A stretch of DNA of 64,000 nt, taken from assembly GCF_900110855.1 (NCBI RefSeq), contig NZ_FOFA01000006.1, positions 1 through 64,000 of the forward strand, given 5' to 3'. Positions 25,692 to 34,597 of the stretch are shown piece after piece; the stretch's first letter is position 1; the number at the start of each line of letters is the position of its first letter. Below the pieces are notes generated by a model, which saw nothing but the letters and a program-made list of their open reading frames with translations, was not told the DNA's origin and ran no database searches. Source of the stretch: Microlunatus flavus (lineage in GTDB: Bacteria; Actinomycetota; Actinomycetes; Propionibacteriales; Propionibacteriaceae). The position numbers and the translations under genes are program-made.

Positions 25692-26855
25692 ATGACCACC
25701 ACCTCCGCCGCCGAGGCACCCGAGGTCCGACCGTTCCGCGTCGCGGTGCCCGACGCCGAGCTCGACGACCTCCGCCAGCGGCTGAGGCGTACGCGGTGGC
25801 CGGACCCCGAGACGGTCTCCGACTGGTCGCAGGGCGTCCGCCTCGAGGACGCCCGGTCGCTCGTCGCGCACTGGGAGCAGGCGTACGACTGGCGCGCCTT
25901 CGAGGCGCGGCTGAACGCGCTGCCCCAGTTCCTCACCCGGATCGACGGGCTCGACCTCCACTTCCTGCACGTGCGGTCCGCCAACCCGGGCGCGATGCCG
26001 CTGCTGCTGACCCACGGCTGGCCGAGCTCGGTCGCCGACTTCCTCGCCATGGTCGGCCCGCTCACCGACCCCGTCGCCCACGGCGGCGACGTGCGCGACT
26101 CCTTCGACGTCGTCATCCCCTCGCTGCCGGGCTTCGGGTTCTCGGGCAAGCCGACCGGGACGGGGTGGGACGTCGACCGCGTGGCCCGGGCCTGGGTCGA
26201 GCTGATGCGGCGCCTCGGCTACCAGCGCTGGTGCGCGCACGGCGGCGACTGGGGCGCGGCCGTCACGACCGTGCTCGGGGCGGCGAGGCCCGAGGGCCTC
26301 CTCGGGATCCACCTGAGCACGCCGTACGCCGTCCCCGCGACGATCCCCGCGACCCTGACCGCGGAGGAGCGCCGCGCCGTGGACGGGCTCGCGCACTACG
26401 GCGGTCCACTGGGCGGGTCCAACCACCTGCAGGGCACGAAGCCGGAGACCGTCGGCTTCGCCCTGGCCGACTCGCCGGCCGGCCAGGCGGCGTGGATCTA
26501 CGAGAAGTACCAGTCCAAGACCGACAACCGCGGGCGGGCCGAGGACGCCCTCGACCGCGACGCCATGCTCGACACGATCGCGCTCTACTGGTTCACGAAC
26601 AGCGCAGCCTCGTCCGCGCGGATCTACTGGGAGAACCGGTCAGCCACGATGGCCGGTCCGCGGCTGACCCTGCCGGTCGCCGTCACGGTGTTCCCGCGCG
26701 ACGTCCCGCGGATGCCGCGCAGCTGGGTCGAGGACGCGTACAGCGACCTCGTCCACTGGGGTGAGGCGGACCGGGGCGGGCACTTCGCCGCCCTCGAGCA
26801 GCCCCAGATCCTCGTCGACGAGATCCGGACGGGTCTGCGCGGCCTGCGCGCCTGA
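25692..26855 (+). CDS. Epoxide hydrolase, alpha/beta fold
   Basis: 387 residues with the EHN N-terminal lid region (FRVAVPDAELDDLRQRLRRTRWPD), oxyanion motif HGWPSS, nucleophile Asp in HGGDWGA, lid Tyr residues, and a late GGHFAALEQP giving the catalytic His. This matches microsomal-type (EphA/EPHX1-like) epoxide hydrolases that open epoxides to diols; many bacterial members act on unknown substrates. GAGGGAG lies before the ATG. Expression is most likely controlled by the divergent TetR. Confidence 0.9.
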   Translation: MTTTSAAEAPEVRPFRVAVPDAELDDLRQRLRRTRWPDPETVSDWSQGVRLEDARSLVAHWEQAYDWRAFEARLNALPQFLTRIDGLDLHFLHVRSANPGAMPLLLTHGWPSSVADFLAMVGPLTDPVAHGGDVRDSFDVVIPSLPGFGFSGKPTGTGWDVDRVARAWVELMRRLGYQRWCAHGGDWGAAVTTVLGAARPEGLLGIHLSTPYAVPATIPATLTAEERRAVDGLAHYGGPLGGSNHLQGTKPETVGFALADSPAGQAAWIYEKYQSKTDNRGRAEDALDRDAMLDTIALYWFTNSAASSARIYWENRSATMAGPRLTLPVAVTVFPRDVPRMPRSWVEDAYSDLVHWGEADRGGHFAALEQPQILVDEIRTGLRGLRA

Positions 26856-26880
26856 CCCGCCCGGACACGGTCCTCCTCGG

Positions 26881-28815
26881 TCAGCCCGCGACGTGGCCGA
26901 ACTGGTCGAGGTCCTCCGGGTTCTCGTCGACGCGGGGCGAGGCCTGCGTCCACAGCTGCGTGCCCGACGGGACGAGGCCCTGCTCGGAGCCCGGGACGAC
27001 GAGCACGCCGCCCGCGCTCTTGTGGCCGCCGACCGTGATGCCCGGGAGCCCGACGACGAGCGAGTCGCGCTCTGAGGAGAAGCGGCGCGCCGCCAGGCTC
27101 ATGGCGAAGCCGCCGACCGGCTCCGGGTCGCCCGGCACGCCCGCCGTGGCCTGGGTCAGCACGGAACCGTGCGCCTGCAGGCCCGAGTCCGAACCGTCCA
27201 GCACGTACACCGCGCCCGCGCCCGGCTGGTCGTCGACGTCGGCGCCAGGGGCCGCCACGGCGAGGTCGGCCGCGCCGTCCCCGTCGAAGTCGCCGGAGAC
27301 GAGGCTCTGCCCGAAGTCGTTGGCCCCCGCCGCGTCGCCCGGCAGACCCGGCTGGCCGACGTGCCACACCCGGTTCCCGGCGGTCGTCAGCCCCTGGCCC
27401 GATCCGCGCAATATCTGCACCGCGCCCTGGCTGTCGCACTCGTCGCACGGCTGGACCAGCTTGCTCGGGACACCGACGGCGAGGTCGGGGTGGCCGTCGG
27501 CGTCGAAGTCGCCGAAGCTCAGCGCGGCACCGAACAGGTCACCGGTCGCCGCAGTGCCGTCCAACCCGGTGGAGTTCTGCGACCAGAGCTCGTCGGAGGA
27601 GGCGGTGATGCCCTTCTTGCTGCCTCGCAGCAGCGCCACCGCGCCCGTTCCGGCGTTCTCGCCGGGCACCCCGACGGCCAGGTCGGACCGGCCGTCACCG
27701 TCGACGTCGGCCGCGGCCAGCGAGGCGCCGAACCGGTCGTTGCGCTCGCTCGAGCCGCGGACGCCGGAGGAGCTCTGCGCCCAGGACTGGGACCCCTTGC
27801 TCCGCAGGCCGGACGTCGACCCGTACAGGACGTGGATCCGTCCGGCGGAGCCGAGGTCCTTCTCCGCCTCCTCGGGCACGCCGACCGCCAGGTCTCCGTA
27901 GCCGTCTCCGTTGAAGTCGCCGGTGGCGAGCGCGGATCCGAAGCGGTCGCCGCCCTCTGCCGAGCCGGGGACCCCCTTGGACGCCTGCGACCACTGCTGG
28001 TCGTGCGCGGAGGCGAGCCCGGACGACGTGCCGTACAGCACGTTCACCGAGCCGGCCTCGTCCTTGCCGCTGACGGTGTCGGCCGGCACGCCCACCGCGA
28101 GGTCGGCGTGGCCGTCGCCGTCGAAGTCGGACGAGGCCACGACCGCCCCGAACCGGTCTCCGAACTCGGCGGTGCCCGCGATGCCGGAGCTGGCCTGCGA
28201 CCACAGCTGGCTGTCGACGGCCGTCGTCCCCGCCTTGACGCCCCGCAGCACGGTCACGCTGCCGGCGAAGTCCTCGGTGCCCACGCTCTCGCCCGGCGTG
28301 CCGACGGCGAGGTCGTCGCGGCCGTCGCCGTCGAAGTCGAACGGGCGGGCCCGGTCGCCGGTGCCCACGACGCCGGTGACCGTCACCTTCTTGTGCACCG
28401 GGCCGAAGTCGCCGGGACCGCCCGAGCCCAGGTAGAACGAGAGCTCGCCCTTGCCGTTCTTGGCGGGGCGCTCGTCGTCGGGGAGGTGGGTGCGCGCGTA
28501 GGTGACGACCGTGGTCCGCGCGGTGTCGTCACACGTGACGAAGAGGTCCGTGTCGGGGAGGCCGACGGCGTGCCCGTCGACGTGGTCCGGTTGTTCGAGG
28601 GAGGTCTGCAGCTCCCTACGCGGGGTGACCGCCTGCGGGTCGAAGCACCGGTAGGCGATGCGAGCCGTCCCCAGCCGGCCCGAGGCGTCGAACCGGACCA
28701 CGCCTCCGACCACCTCGACGGTGGCCGTCGTGTCGGCCCGGGCGGCCGTCGGGACCACGAGGACGCCTCCGGTGAGGGCCGCGAGGGCCAGGGCGGTCTT
28801 GAGCGGACGCAGCAC
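26881..28815 (-). CDS. Secreted FG-GAP (integrin-alpha-like) repeat protein
   Basis: About 644 residues. A Sec signal peptide (ending PTAARADT) leads a 150-residue beta domain, then seven FG-GAP units with the calcium loop DFDGDG-DLAVG-P (last one degenerate: SERDSLVVGLPG), forming a beta-propeller like integrin alpha heads. Likely a surface or secreted calcium-binding adhesion or carbohydrate-binding protein. AGGAG ends exactly where an ATG begins at 28821, but a GTG two codons later gives 6-nt spacing and is preferred. No neighbouring partner. Confidence 0.85.
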   Translation of the reverse strand: MLRPLKTALALAALTGGVLVVPTAARADTTATVEVVGGVVRFDASGRLGTARIAYRCFDPQAVTPRRELQTSLEQPDHVDGHAVGLPDTDLFVTCDDTARTTVVTYARTHLPDDERPAKNGKGELSFYLGSGGPGDFGPVHKKVTVTGVVGTGDRARPFDFDGDGRDDLAVGTPGESVGTEDFAGSVTVLRGVKAGTTAVDSQLWSQASSGIAGTAEFGDRFGAVVASSDFDGDGHADLAVGVPADTVSGKDEAGSVNVLYGTSSGLASAHDQQWSQASKGVPGSAEGGDRFGSALATGDFNGDGYGDLAVGVPEEAEKDLGSAGRIHVLYGSTSGLRSKGSQSWAQSSSGVRGSSERNDRFGASLAAADVDGDGRSDLAVGVPGENAGTGAVALLRGSKKGITASSDELWSQNSTGLDGTAATGDLFGAALSFGDFDADGHPDLAVGVPSKLVQPCDECDSQGAVQILRGSGQGLTTAGNRVWHVGQPGLPGDAAGANDFGQSLVSGDFDGDGAADLAVAAPGADVDDQPGAGAVYVLDGSDSGLQAHGSVLTQATAGVPGDPEPVGGFAMSLAARRFSSERDSLVVGLPGITVGGHKSAGGVLVVPGSEQGLVPSGTQLWTQASPRVDENPEDLDQFGHVAG

Positions 28816-28902
28816 GAGCATCTCCTGAGTACGAGGTCCGCAGACCTTAGCCTGCTTTCAGGTCGACAAACGTGCTTTTTCTGGCTGAGGTCGGGCTCGC
28901 TC

Positions 28903-28945
28903 CGACAATGGTTGTTATTCTGCCCATTAACGGCGACAATGGTTG
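28903..28945. promoter_or_regulatory. Direct repeats in hipBA promoter region
   Basis: CGACAATGGTTG occurs at 28903-28914 and 28934-28945, 31 bp apart (three helical turns), with AATGG/CCATT inverted halves between. The stretch is notably AT-rich for this genome. Position upstream of the HipB-like gene suits an autorepressor operator. Confidence 0.65.
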
Positions 28946-28963
28946 ATGTGCTGACCGTAAGGC

Positions 28964-29272
28964 GTGACCGTGCCCTCTCGTGAACGCCCGGTGCGGGTGG
29001 AGCGCAGCGCCGCTGAGCTGGGGCGTCATCTGCTGACCTGGCGCAAGCTGCAGAACCTGACCGCCGAGCAGGTGGCCGAGCGGGCCCACGTCACCCGCAC
29101 CACCCTGCGCCGGCTGGAGCACGGCGAGCCGGGCGTGGGCCTCGACGTCTTCCTCGGCGTCGCCCGCGCGCTCGGGCAGCTGGACCGGGTGGTCACCGCA
29201 CTCGACCCGTACGAGACCGACCTCGGCCGCGCGCGGGCCGAGGAGACGCTGCCGGAGCGGGTGCGGCGGTGA
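28964..29272 (+). CDS. HipB-like XRE antitoxin/regulator
   Basis: 102 residues (a GTG at 28970 fits the AAGG spacing better). An XRE-type helix-turn-helix fills the middle: LGRHLLTWRKLQNLTAEQVAERAHVTRTTLRRLEHGE. It ends 4 nt before the HipA-like gene, the standard antitoxin-first layout of hipBA. It is expected to bind the upstream repeats and to hold the HipA kinase in check. Confidence 0.85.
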   Translation: MTVPSRERPVRVERSAAELGRHLLTWRKLQNLTAEQVAERAHVTRTTLRRLEHGEPGVGLDVFLGVARALGQLDRVVTALDPYETDLGRARAEETLPERVRR

Positions 29273-29276
29273 CCTC

Positions 29277-30506
29277 GTGACGTCGGTGCCGGCCTCGCGC
29301 CTGCGGGTGGCGGTCGACGTCGACGGCGTCGCGACCCCGGCGGCGACCGCGCACGTCAGCGAACGCCGCGGGGTCGTGTCGACGACGCTGACCTACGAAC
29401 CCGGCTGGACCCGGTCCAGGGCGGCGTACGCGCTGAGCCCGGAGCTGGCGCTGGTCGCCAGCCGGCACCACGTCGACGGGCTGCCGGGCGCGTTCGCCGA
29501 CAGTGCGCCCGACCGCTGGGGCCGCAACCTCGTGGCCAAGCGGCTGAGGACGCAGGCGCGGCTGGCGCAGCAGGCGCCGCCCACGATCCGCGAGGTCGAC
29601 TACCTGCTCGGTGTCGCCGACCAGACCCGGCAGGGTGCCCTGAGGTTCTCCGTGGAGGAGGGCGGGCCGTACCTCGACGTCTCCGCCGACGTCCCCCGGC
29701 TGGTCGCCCTGCCCCGGCTGCTGCGGGCGGCGGACGCGGTCGCCGACGACGGCACCGACGACCTGGCCGCGGTGAAGGAGCTGCTGGCGGCCGGGTCGGG
29801 GTCGCTCGGCGGTGCCCGGCCCAAGGCGTCGGTGCGCGCCGGGGACCGGCTGCTGATCGCGAAGTTCCCGCACGCCGGCGACCAGTGGGACGTCATGGCG
29901 TGGGAGAAGACCGCCCTCGACCTCGCGCAGGCCTGCGGGATCGAGGTGCCGACCGCGCGGCTCGTCGGCGTCGGGCGACGCCGGGCCCTGCTGCTCGACC
30001 GCTTCGACCGGCGGGGGCCGGCGCGCCTCGGCTACATCAGCGCGATGACGCTGCTGCGCTCCGCCGACGGCGTGAGCGTCGACTACCTGGAGCTCGCCGA
30101 GGCCATGGCCGAGCACGGGGCTGCCGTCGCGGCCGACCTCGCCCGGCTGTGGCGACGCGTCGCGTTCATGCTCGTGATCAACAACGTCGACGACCACATG
30201 CGCAACCACGGGTTCCTGCGGGCCTCGTCGGGGTGGACCCTCTCCCCGGCCTTCGACCTCAACCCCGACCCCGACGCGGGCGCCGGCCGCGTCACCACCG
30301 TGAACTTCGCCGACGACGCGGAGGGCGCCCTGCGCGAGCTGGTGGCCGGTGCGCGGCAGTTCCGCCTGAGCGCCGCCGCCGCCTCGGCGGTGCTCGACGA
30401 GGTCCTGGCCGCCACCCGGAGCTGGCGCCGGACGGCCCGGGCCAACGGGGTGGGCGAGGGCGAGATCCACCGGTTCGCCCCGGCGCTGGACCGGTTCCAC
30501 CGGTAG
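29277..30506 (+). CDS. HipA-like serine/threonine kinase toxin
   Basis: 409 residues from GTG. HipA_N region (LTYEPGWTRSRAAYALSPEL), the P-loop-like SGSLGGARPKA that holds the autophosphorylated Ser in E. coli HipA, the catalytic loop NNVDDHMRNHGF around residues 302-314, and the metal-binding SPAFDLNPDP. All kinase residues appear present. HipA of E. coli phosphorylates glutamyl-tRNA synthetase and induces persistence; the target here is unknown. Confidence 0.88.
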   Translation: MTSVPASRLRVAVDVDGVATPAATAHVSERRGVVSTTLTYEPGWTRSRAAYALSPELALVASRHHVDGLPGAFADSAPDRWGRNLVAKRLRTQARLAQQAPPTIREVDYLLGVADQTRQGALRFSVEEGGPYLDVSADVPRLVALPRLLRAADAVADDGTDDLAAVKELLAAGSGSLGGARPKASVRAGDRLLIAKFPHAGDQWDVMAWEKTALDLAQACGIEVPTARLVGVGRRRALLLDRFDRRGPARLGYISAMTLLRSADGVSVDYLELAEAMAEHGAAVAADLARLWRRVAFMLVINNVDDHMRNHGFLRASSGWTLSPAFDLNPDPDAGAGRVTTVNFADDAEGALRELVAGARQFRLSAAAASAVLDEVLAATRSWRRTARANGVGEGEIHRFAPALDRFHR

Positions 30507-30540
30507 CGCTCCGCCGCGGGGGCGTCGCCGTCCGCGACGT

Positions 30541-30834
30541 TCAGATGCTCGTCGGCTCGTAGCGGACCAGCGCGACGCGACCGCCCGCCAGCTCCCCCAG
30601 CTCGCTCGCCCCCTCCGGCGTCGCCCGCCAGGCGCGGTAGGCGTCGTCGGCCTCCACCGACTCCCACAGCTCGACGACGACCAGGTGGCGCGGGTCCTCG
30701 AGGTCGCGGACCACCTCGGCCGAGATGATGCCCGGCCGGGCGCGGGTCGCCGCCAGGACCGCGGTGACGCGGGCCTCCACGTCCTCCGGGGCGTCCGGGC
30801 GCAGGTGGATGTCGAGCAGGGAGGTGATGGCCAT
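30541..30834 (-). CDS. Antibiotic-biosynthesis-monooxygenase (ABM) domain protein
   Basis: 97 residues forming one dimeric ferredoxin-like domain: ITSLLDIHLRPDAPEDVEARV, RPGIISAEVVRDLEDPRHLVVVELWES, then a helix and FSV-type C-terminal strand (ALVRYEPTS). ABM-fold proteins include quinol monooxygenases and haem-degrading enzymes; no specific residues identify which. It follows the SsuD-like gene by 9 nt on the same strand and is probably the last gene of the SAM-IV operon. Confidence 0.8.
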   Translation of the reverse strand: MAITSLLDIHLRPDAPEDVEARVTAVLAATRARPGIISAEVVRDLEDPRHLVVVELWESVEADDAYRAWRATPEGASELGELAGGRVALVRYEPTSI

Positions 30835-30843
30835 GGCCCGACG

Positions 30844-32019
30844 TTATCCGGCGGTCGCCGCGGTCCCGGTGGCGCCGGCACCGACCGTCGGAGCCGGTGC
30901 CTCCGGCCGGCCGAAGAGCGGCAGCACGCCCTCGCCGACCGCGTACGCCTCCTCGAGGTGCGGGTAGCCGGAGAGGATGAACTCGTCGATCCCGGCGGCG
31001 CGGTACTCCTCGATCCGCTCGGCGACCTCGGCGTGGCTGCCGACCAGCGCGGTCCCGGCCCCGCCGCGGACCAGCCCGATGCCGGCCCAGAGGTTCGGGG
31101 CGACGAGGAGCCGGCTGCGGTCGCCGCCGTGGAGGTCGAGCATCCGCTGCTGGCCGACCGAGGCCAGCCGCCGCAGCGACGCCTGCCGCGCCCGGACCGT
31201 CGCCTCGTCGACACCGGCGAGCAGGCGCTCCGCGTCGGCCCAGGCCTCGGCGGCCGTGTCGCGGGTGATGACGTGCAGCCGGATGCCGAACCAGAGCTCG
31301 CGGGCCTGCTCCTCCGCGGCCCGGCGGACGGCGGCGACCTTGGCGGCCACGGCGTCGACGGGCTCGCCCCACGTGAGGAAGACGTCGGCCTCGCGTGCCG
31401 CCGTCGCGATCGCGCCCGGAGACGAACCGCCGAGGTAGACCGGCGGGAGCACGGCCGGCGGGCGCCGCAGCCGGCCGCCCTCGACCGCGTAGTGCGGCCC
31501 CGCGTGGTCGACCGTCTCCCCGGCCAGCGCCCGGCGCACGACCTCCAGGAACTCGGTGGCCCGCGGGTAGCGCTCCTCGTCGGGGGCCGGGTCCCCGTAC
31601 GCGCGCCGCTCGGCCGGGTCGCCGCCGACCACGACGTTGAGCATCAGCCGGTCCTGCGACAGCAGCTGGAACGTCGCGGCGAAGTGCGCGGCGAGCACCG
31701 GCGACATCAGCCCCGGCCGCAGCGCCACGAGGAACCGCAGCCGCCGGGTCTGCGCGAGCAGCGCCGCGGTGACGAGCCAGGCCTCCTCGCAGTGCGCGCC
31801 GGTCGGCGTCAGCACCCCGGCGAAGCCCAGGTCCTCCACGGCCGTCGCGAGCCGCGTGAGGTAGCCCAGGGTCGGCTCGCGGTGACCGGGCGCCAGCGGC
31901 GTCGGTGAGCCGGGACCCGGGGCGCCGGTGGCCCCGATGGCCGCGCCGTGGCTGGCCGCGCCGAGGACGCGGTCGTCGCCGCCGGTGGGCAGGAACCAGT
32001 GGAAGACCGGCGCGCTCAC
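30844..32019 (-). CDS. LLM-class flavin monooxygenase, SsuD-like
   Basis: 391 residues of the luciferase-like fold close to alkanesulfonate monooxygenase: FHWFLPTGGD start, LTPTGAHCEEAWLVTAALLAQTRRLRFLVALRPG, LNVVVGGDPAERRAYG, and GGSSPGAIATAAREADVFLTWGEP. It would use reduced FMN and O2 to release sulfite from organosulfonates (inferred). A 4-base overlap with the upstream ATPase couples them. A Thr/Ala/Gly tail ends the protein. Confidence 0.88.
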   Translation of the reverse strand: MSAPVFHWFLPTGGDDRVLGAASHGAAIGATGAPGPGSPTPLAPGHREPTLGYLTRLATAVEDLGFAGVLTPTGAHCEEAWLVTAALLAQTRRLRFLVALRPGLMSPVLAAHFAATFQLLSQDRLMLNVVVGGDPAERRAYGDPAPDEERYPRATEFLEVVRRALAGETVDHAGPHYAVEGGRLRRPPAVLPPVYLGGSSPGAIATAAREADVFLTWGEPVDAVAAKVAAVRRAAEEQARELWFGIRLHVITRDTAAEAWADAERLLAGVDEATVRARQASLRRLASVGQQRMLDLHGGDRSRLLVAPNLWAGIGLVRGGAGTALVGSHAEVAERIEEYRAAGIDEFILSGYPHLEEAYAVGEGVLPLFGRPEAPAPTVGAGATGTAATAG

Positions 32020-33728
32020 CGTCGCGCCCCGGCCGGCCCGCCCGAGCCCGGGATCGCGTCCAGCAGCTCGCGCGTGTACGCGGCCTGCGGGTCGGCGAAC
32101 ACGGCCTCCGTCGGCCCGGTCTCCACGACCCGCCCGGACTGCATGACCGCGACCCGGTGCGCGACCTGCCGCACCACGGCGAGGTCGTGGGAGATGAAGA
32201 GGTACGCGAGCCCGAGGTCGTCCTGCAGCTCGACCAGCAGCTCGAGGATGCGGGCCTGCACCGAGACGTCCAGCGCCGACACCGGCTCGTCGAGCACGAC
32301 GAGGTCGGGCTGCAGCGCGAGCGCCCGGGCGATCGCCACCCGCTGCCGCTGGCCGCCGGAGAGCTCGGCCGGTCGACGCTCGGCCACCTCGCCGGGCAGC
32401 GCGACGCGGTCGAGGAGACCGGCGACCCGCGCGGCGCGGCCCGCGCGGTCGGCCAGCCCGAAGGCGCGCAACGGCTCGGCGATGCTCGCCCCGACGCGCT
32501 GGCGCGGGTCCAGCGAGGCGTACGGGTTCTGGTAGACGAGCTGGAAGCGTCGCCGCAGGCGCCGCAGGCGCTCGCCGCGGACCCCGGTGACGTCCTCGCC
32601 GTCGAAGGTCACGGTCCCGGCGTCCGGCGTGAGGAGGCGCGCCGCGATACGCGCCGTCGTCGACTTGCCCGACCCCGACTCCCCCACGAGCCCGAGGGTC
32701 TCGCCGCGCACCAGGGTCAGGTCGACGCCGTCGACGGCCGTGAGCACGCGCCGCGGCCCGCCCGCCGGCAGCGCGAACTCCTTGCGCACGCCCCGCAGGG
32801 CCAGCAACGGTTCCTGCTCCTGCGACGCGCCGGCCGCCGGGAGCGGCCGCGCCTCGACCAGGGGCCGCGTCGTGAGGCTGGGCGCGGCGGCCAGCAGGGC
32901 GCGCGTGTACGGGTGCTCGGCCTCGGCGACCAGCTGTCGTGCCGGACCGCTCTCGACGACCAGGCCGTCCTTCATGACGACGATGCGGTCGGCGCGCTCG
33001 ACCGCGACCCCGAGGTCGTGGGTGATGAGCAGGACGCCGGTGCCCGTCCGGGCGCCCAGCTCGGCGATCCGGTCGAGGATCCGGCGCTGGACCGTCACGT
33101 CGAGCGCGCTCGTCGGCTCGTCGGCGACGAGGAGGGCGGGTTCGGCGACCGTGGCGATCGCGATGAGCACCCGCTGGCGCATGCCGCCGGACAGCTCGTG
33201 CGGATGCTGGCGCGCCCGCACCTCGGGCGCGTCCAGGCCGGCCCGGGCCAGGGCCTCGACGGCCCGCTCCCGCGCCTCCGCGGCGTCGGCGAGGCCGTGG
33301 ATCCGCAGCACCTCGGCCACCTGGTCACCGACCCGCACGACCGGGTTCAGCCCGACCATCGGGTCCTGCGGCACGAGGCCCGTACGCCGCCCCAGCAGCG
33401 CGCGACGCCCGCGCTCCGTCGCGGGCAGCAGCGGGTCGTCGCCCAGGACGGCGGTGCCCCCGGTCACCCGGGCGGTCGGCGGCAGCAGCCCCAGGAGGGC
33501 GTGCGCCGTCGTCGACTTGCCCGAGCCCGACTCCCCCACCAGCGCCACGGTCTCCCCGGGCGCGACGTCGAGGTCGACCCCGCGCACGGCGGGCACGGTC
33601 CGGCGCGCGCGGCGGTAGCCCACCTCGAGCCCGCGCACGGCCAGCAGCCGGTCCTGGCCCGTCCGGGGCTCGGGGGTGCTGCGGTGCCCGTCGTGCTCGG
33701 CGGCGGCCCGCGGGGTCGTGAGGGTCAT
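32016..33728 (-). CDS. ABC transporter double ATPase (DppD-DppF fusion)
   Basis: 570 residues with two complete ATPase domains. Each has Walker A (GESGSGKST, twice), signature (LSGGMRQRV and LSGGQRQRV), Walker B (LLVADEPTSALD and LVVLDEPVSALD) and H-loop His. The domain order matches peptide/nickel-type (GsiA-like) fused ATPases. It powers the two adjoining permeases. ATGA overlaps at both ends show tight coupling within the operon. Confidence 0.93.
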   Translation of the reverse strand: MTLTTPRAAAEHDGHRSTPEPRTGQDRLLAVRGLEVGYRRARRTVPAVRGVDLDVAPGETVALVGESGSGKSTTAHALLGLLPPTARVTGGTAVLGDDPLLPATERGRRALLGRRTGLVPQDPMVGLNPVVRVGDQVAEVLRIHGLADAAEARERAVEALARAGLDAPEVRARQHPHELSGGMRQRVLIAIATVAEPALLVADEPTSALDVTVQRRILDRIAELGARTGTGVLLITHDLGVAVERADRIVVMKDGLVVESGPARQLVAEAEHPYTRALLAAAPSLTTRPLVEARPLPAAGASQEQEPLLALRGVRKEFALPAGGPRRVLTAVDGVDLTLVRGETLGLVGESGSGKSTTARIAARLLTPDAGTVTFDGEDVTGVRGERLRRLRRRFQLVYQNPYASLDPRQRVGASIAEPLRAFGLADRAGRAARVAGLLDRVALPGEVAERRPAELSGGQRQRVAIARALALQPDLVVLDEPVSALDVSVQARILELLVELQDDLGLAYLFISHDLAVVRQVAHRVAVMQSGRVVETGPTEAVFADPQAAYTRELLDAIPGSGGPAGARR

Positions 33729-34597
33729 CGGAGGTCTCCTTCCCGCCGGCCCTCGAGGGCGCGGGCGAGGCGGTTGGCGGCCAGCACGGTCGCGACGATC
33801 ACGAGGCCGGGCAGCGTGGTGAGCCACCAGCCCGAGCCGAGGAAGTCCCGGCCCGACGCGACCAGCGATCCCCACTCCGGCGTCGGCGGCTTGGCCCCGT
33901 AGCCGAGGAAGCTCAGCGACGACACGGCGAGCACGGCGGTGCCGAAGTCGAGCGCGGCGAGGACGAGCACCGGGCCGGCGGCGTTCGGCAGGACGTGGCG
34001 CAGCAGGACCGTGGGGCGCCGCACGCCGAGCGAGGCCGACGCCTCCACGTACGTGCTGCCGTGCACCCGCAGCACCTCGGCGCGCATGACGCGCGCGCAG
34101 GCCGCGACGCTGCCGAAGCCGACGGCGACCGCGACGTTGAGGGTGCCGAAGCCGAGCACGGTGATGATGGCGAGCGACAGCAGCAGGCTCGGGATCGCGA
34201 GCAGCACGTCGACCAGCCGCATGAGGACGGCGTCGACCCAGCCACCCGCCGCGCCCGCGACCAGGCCGACGGCCGCGCCGAGGCAGACCCCGACCGCCAC
34301 GGCGACGAGCGTTGCCCGCAGCGACAACGACGACCCGTGCACGACCCGGCTGTAGAGGTCGCGCCCGATCTGGTCGGTGCCGAACCAGTGGTGCGCCGAC
34401 GGCGGCTGCAGCAGCGCGCCGGTGTCGGCCGCGTACGGGTCGGTGCCGCTCAGCAGGGTGGGCGCTGCCGCGGCGAGGACGACGAGCACGAGCCACGCGG
34501 CGGCGAGGACCACGCCCGGGGCGGGCAGCCGGGCCAGGACCGGGGCCGTCGAGCGTCGGACCGGGTCGACGCGGGGGTCGAGGGTGGCCGCGCTCAT
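33725..34597 (-). CDS. ABC transporter permease, DppC type
   Basis: 290 residues. An N-terminal helix is followed by the SxxHWFGTDQIGRDLYSRVVHG motif of DppC/OppC permeases, about five more helices, and the ATPase-coupling EAS..LGVRRPTVLLRHVLPN loop. It ends 4 nt inside the ATPase gene and starts 4 nt inside the DppB-type gene. Forms the pore with the next permease. Confidence 0.92.
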   Translation of the reverse strand: MSAATLDPRVDPVRRSTAPVLARLPAPGVVLAAAWLVLVVLAAAAPTLLSGTDPYAADTGALLQPPSAHHWFGTDQIGRDLYSRVVHGSSLSLRATLVAVAVGVCLGAAVGLVAGAAGGWVDAVLMRLVDVLLAIPSLLLSLAIITVLGFGTLNVAVAVGFGSVAACARVMRAEVLRVHGSTYVEASASLGVRRPTVLLRHVLPNAAGPVLVLAALDFGTAVLAVSSLSFLGYGAKPPTPEWGSLVASGRDFLGSGWWLTTLPGLVIVATVLAANRLARALEGRREGDLR

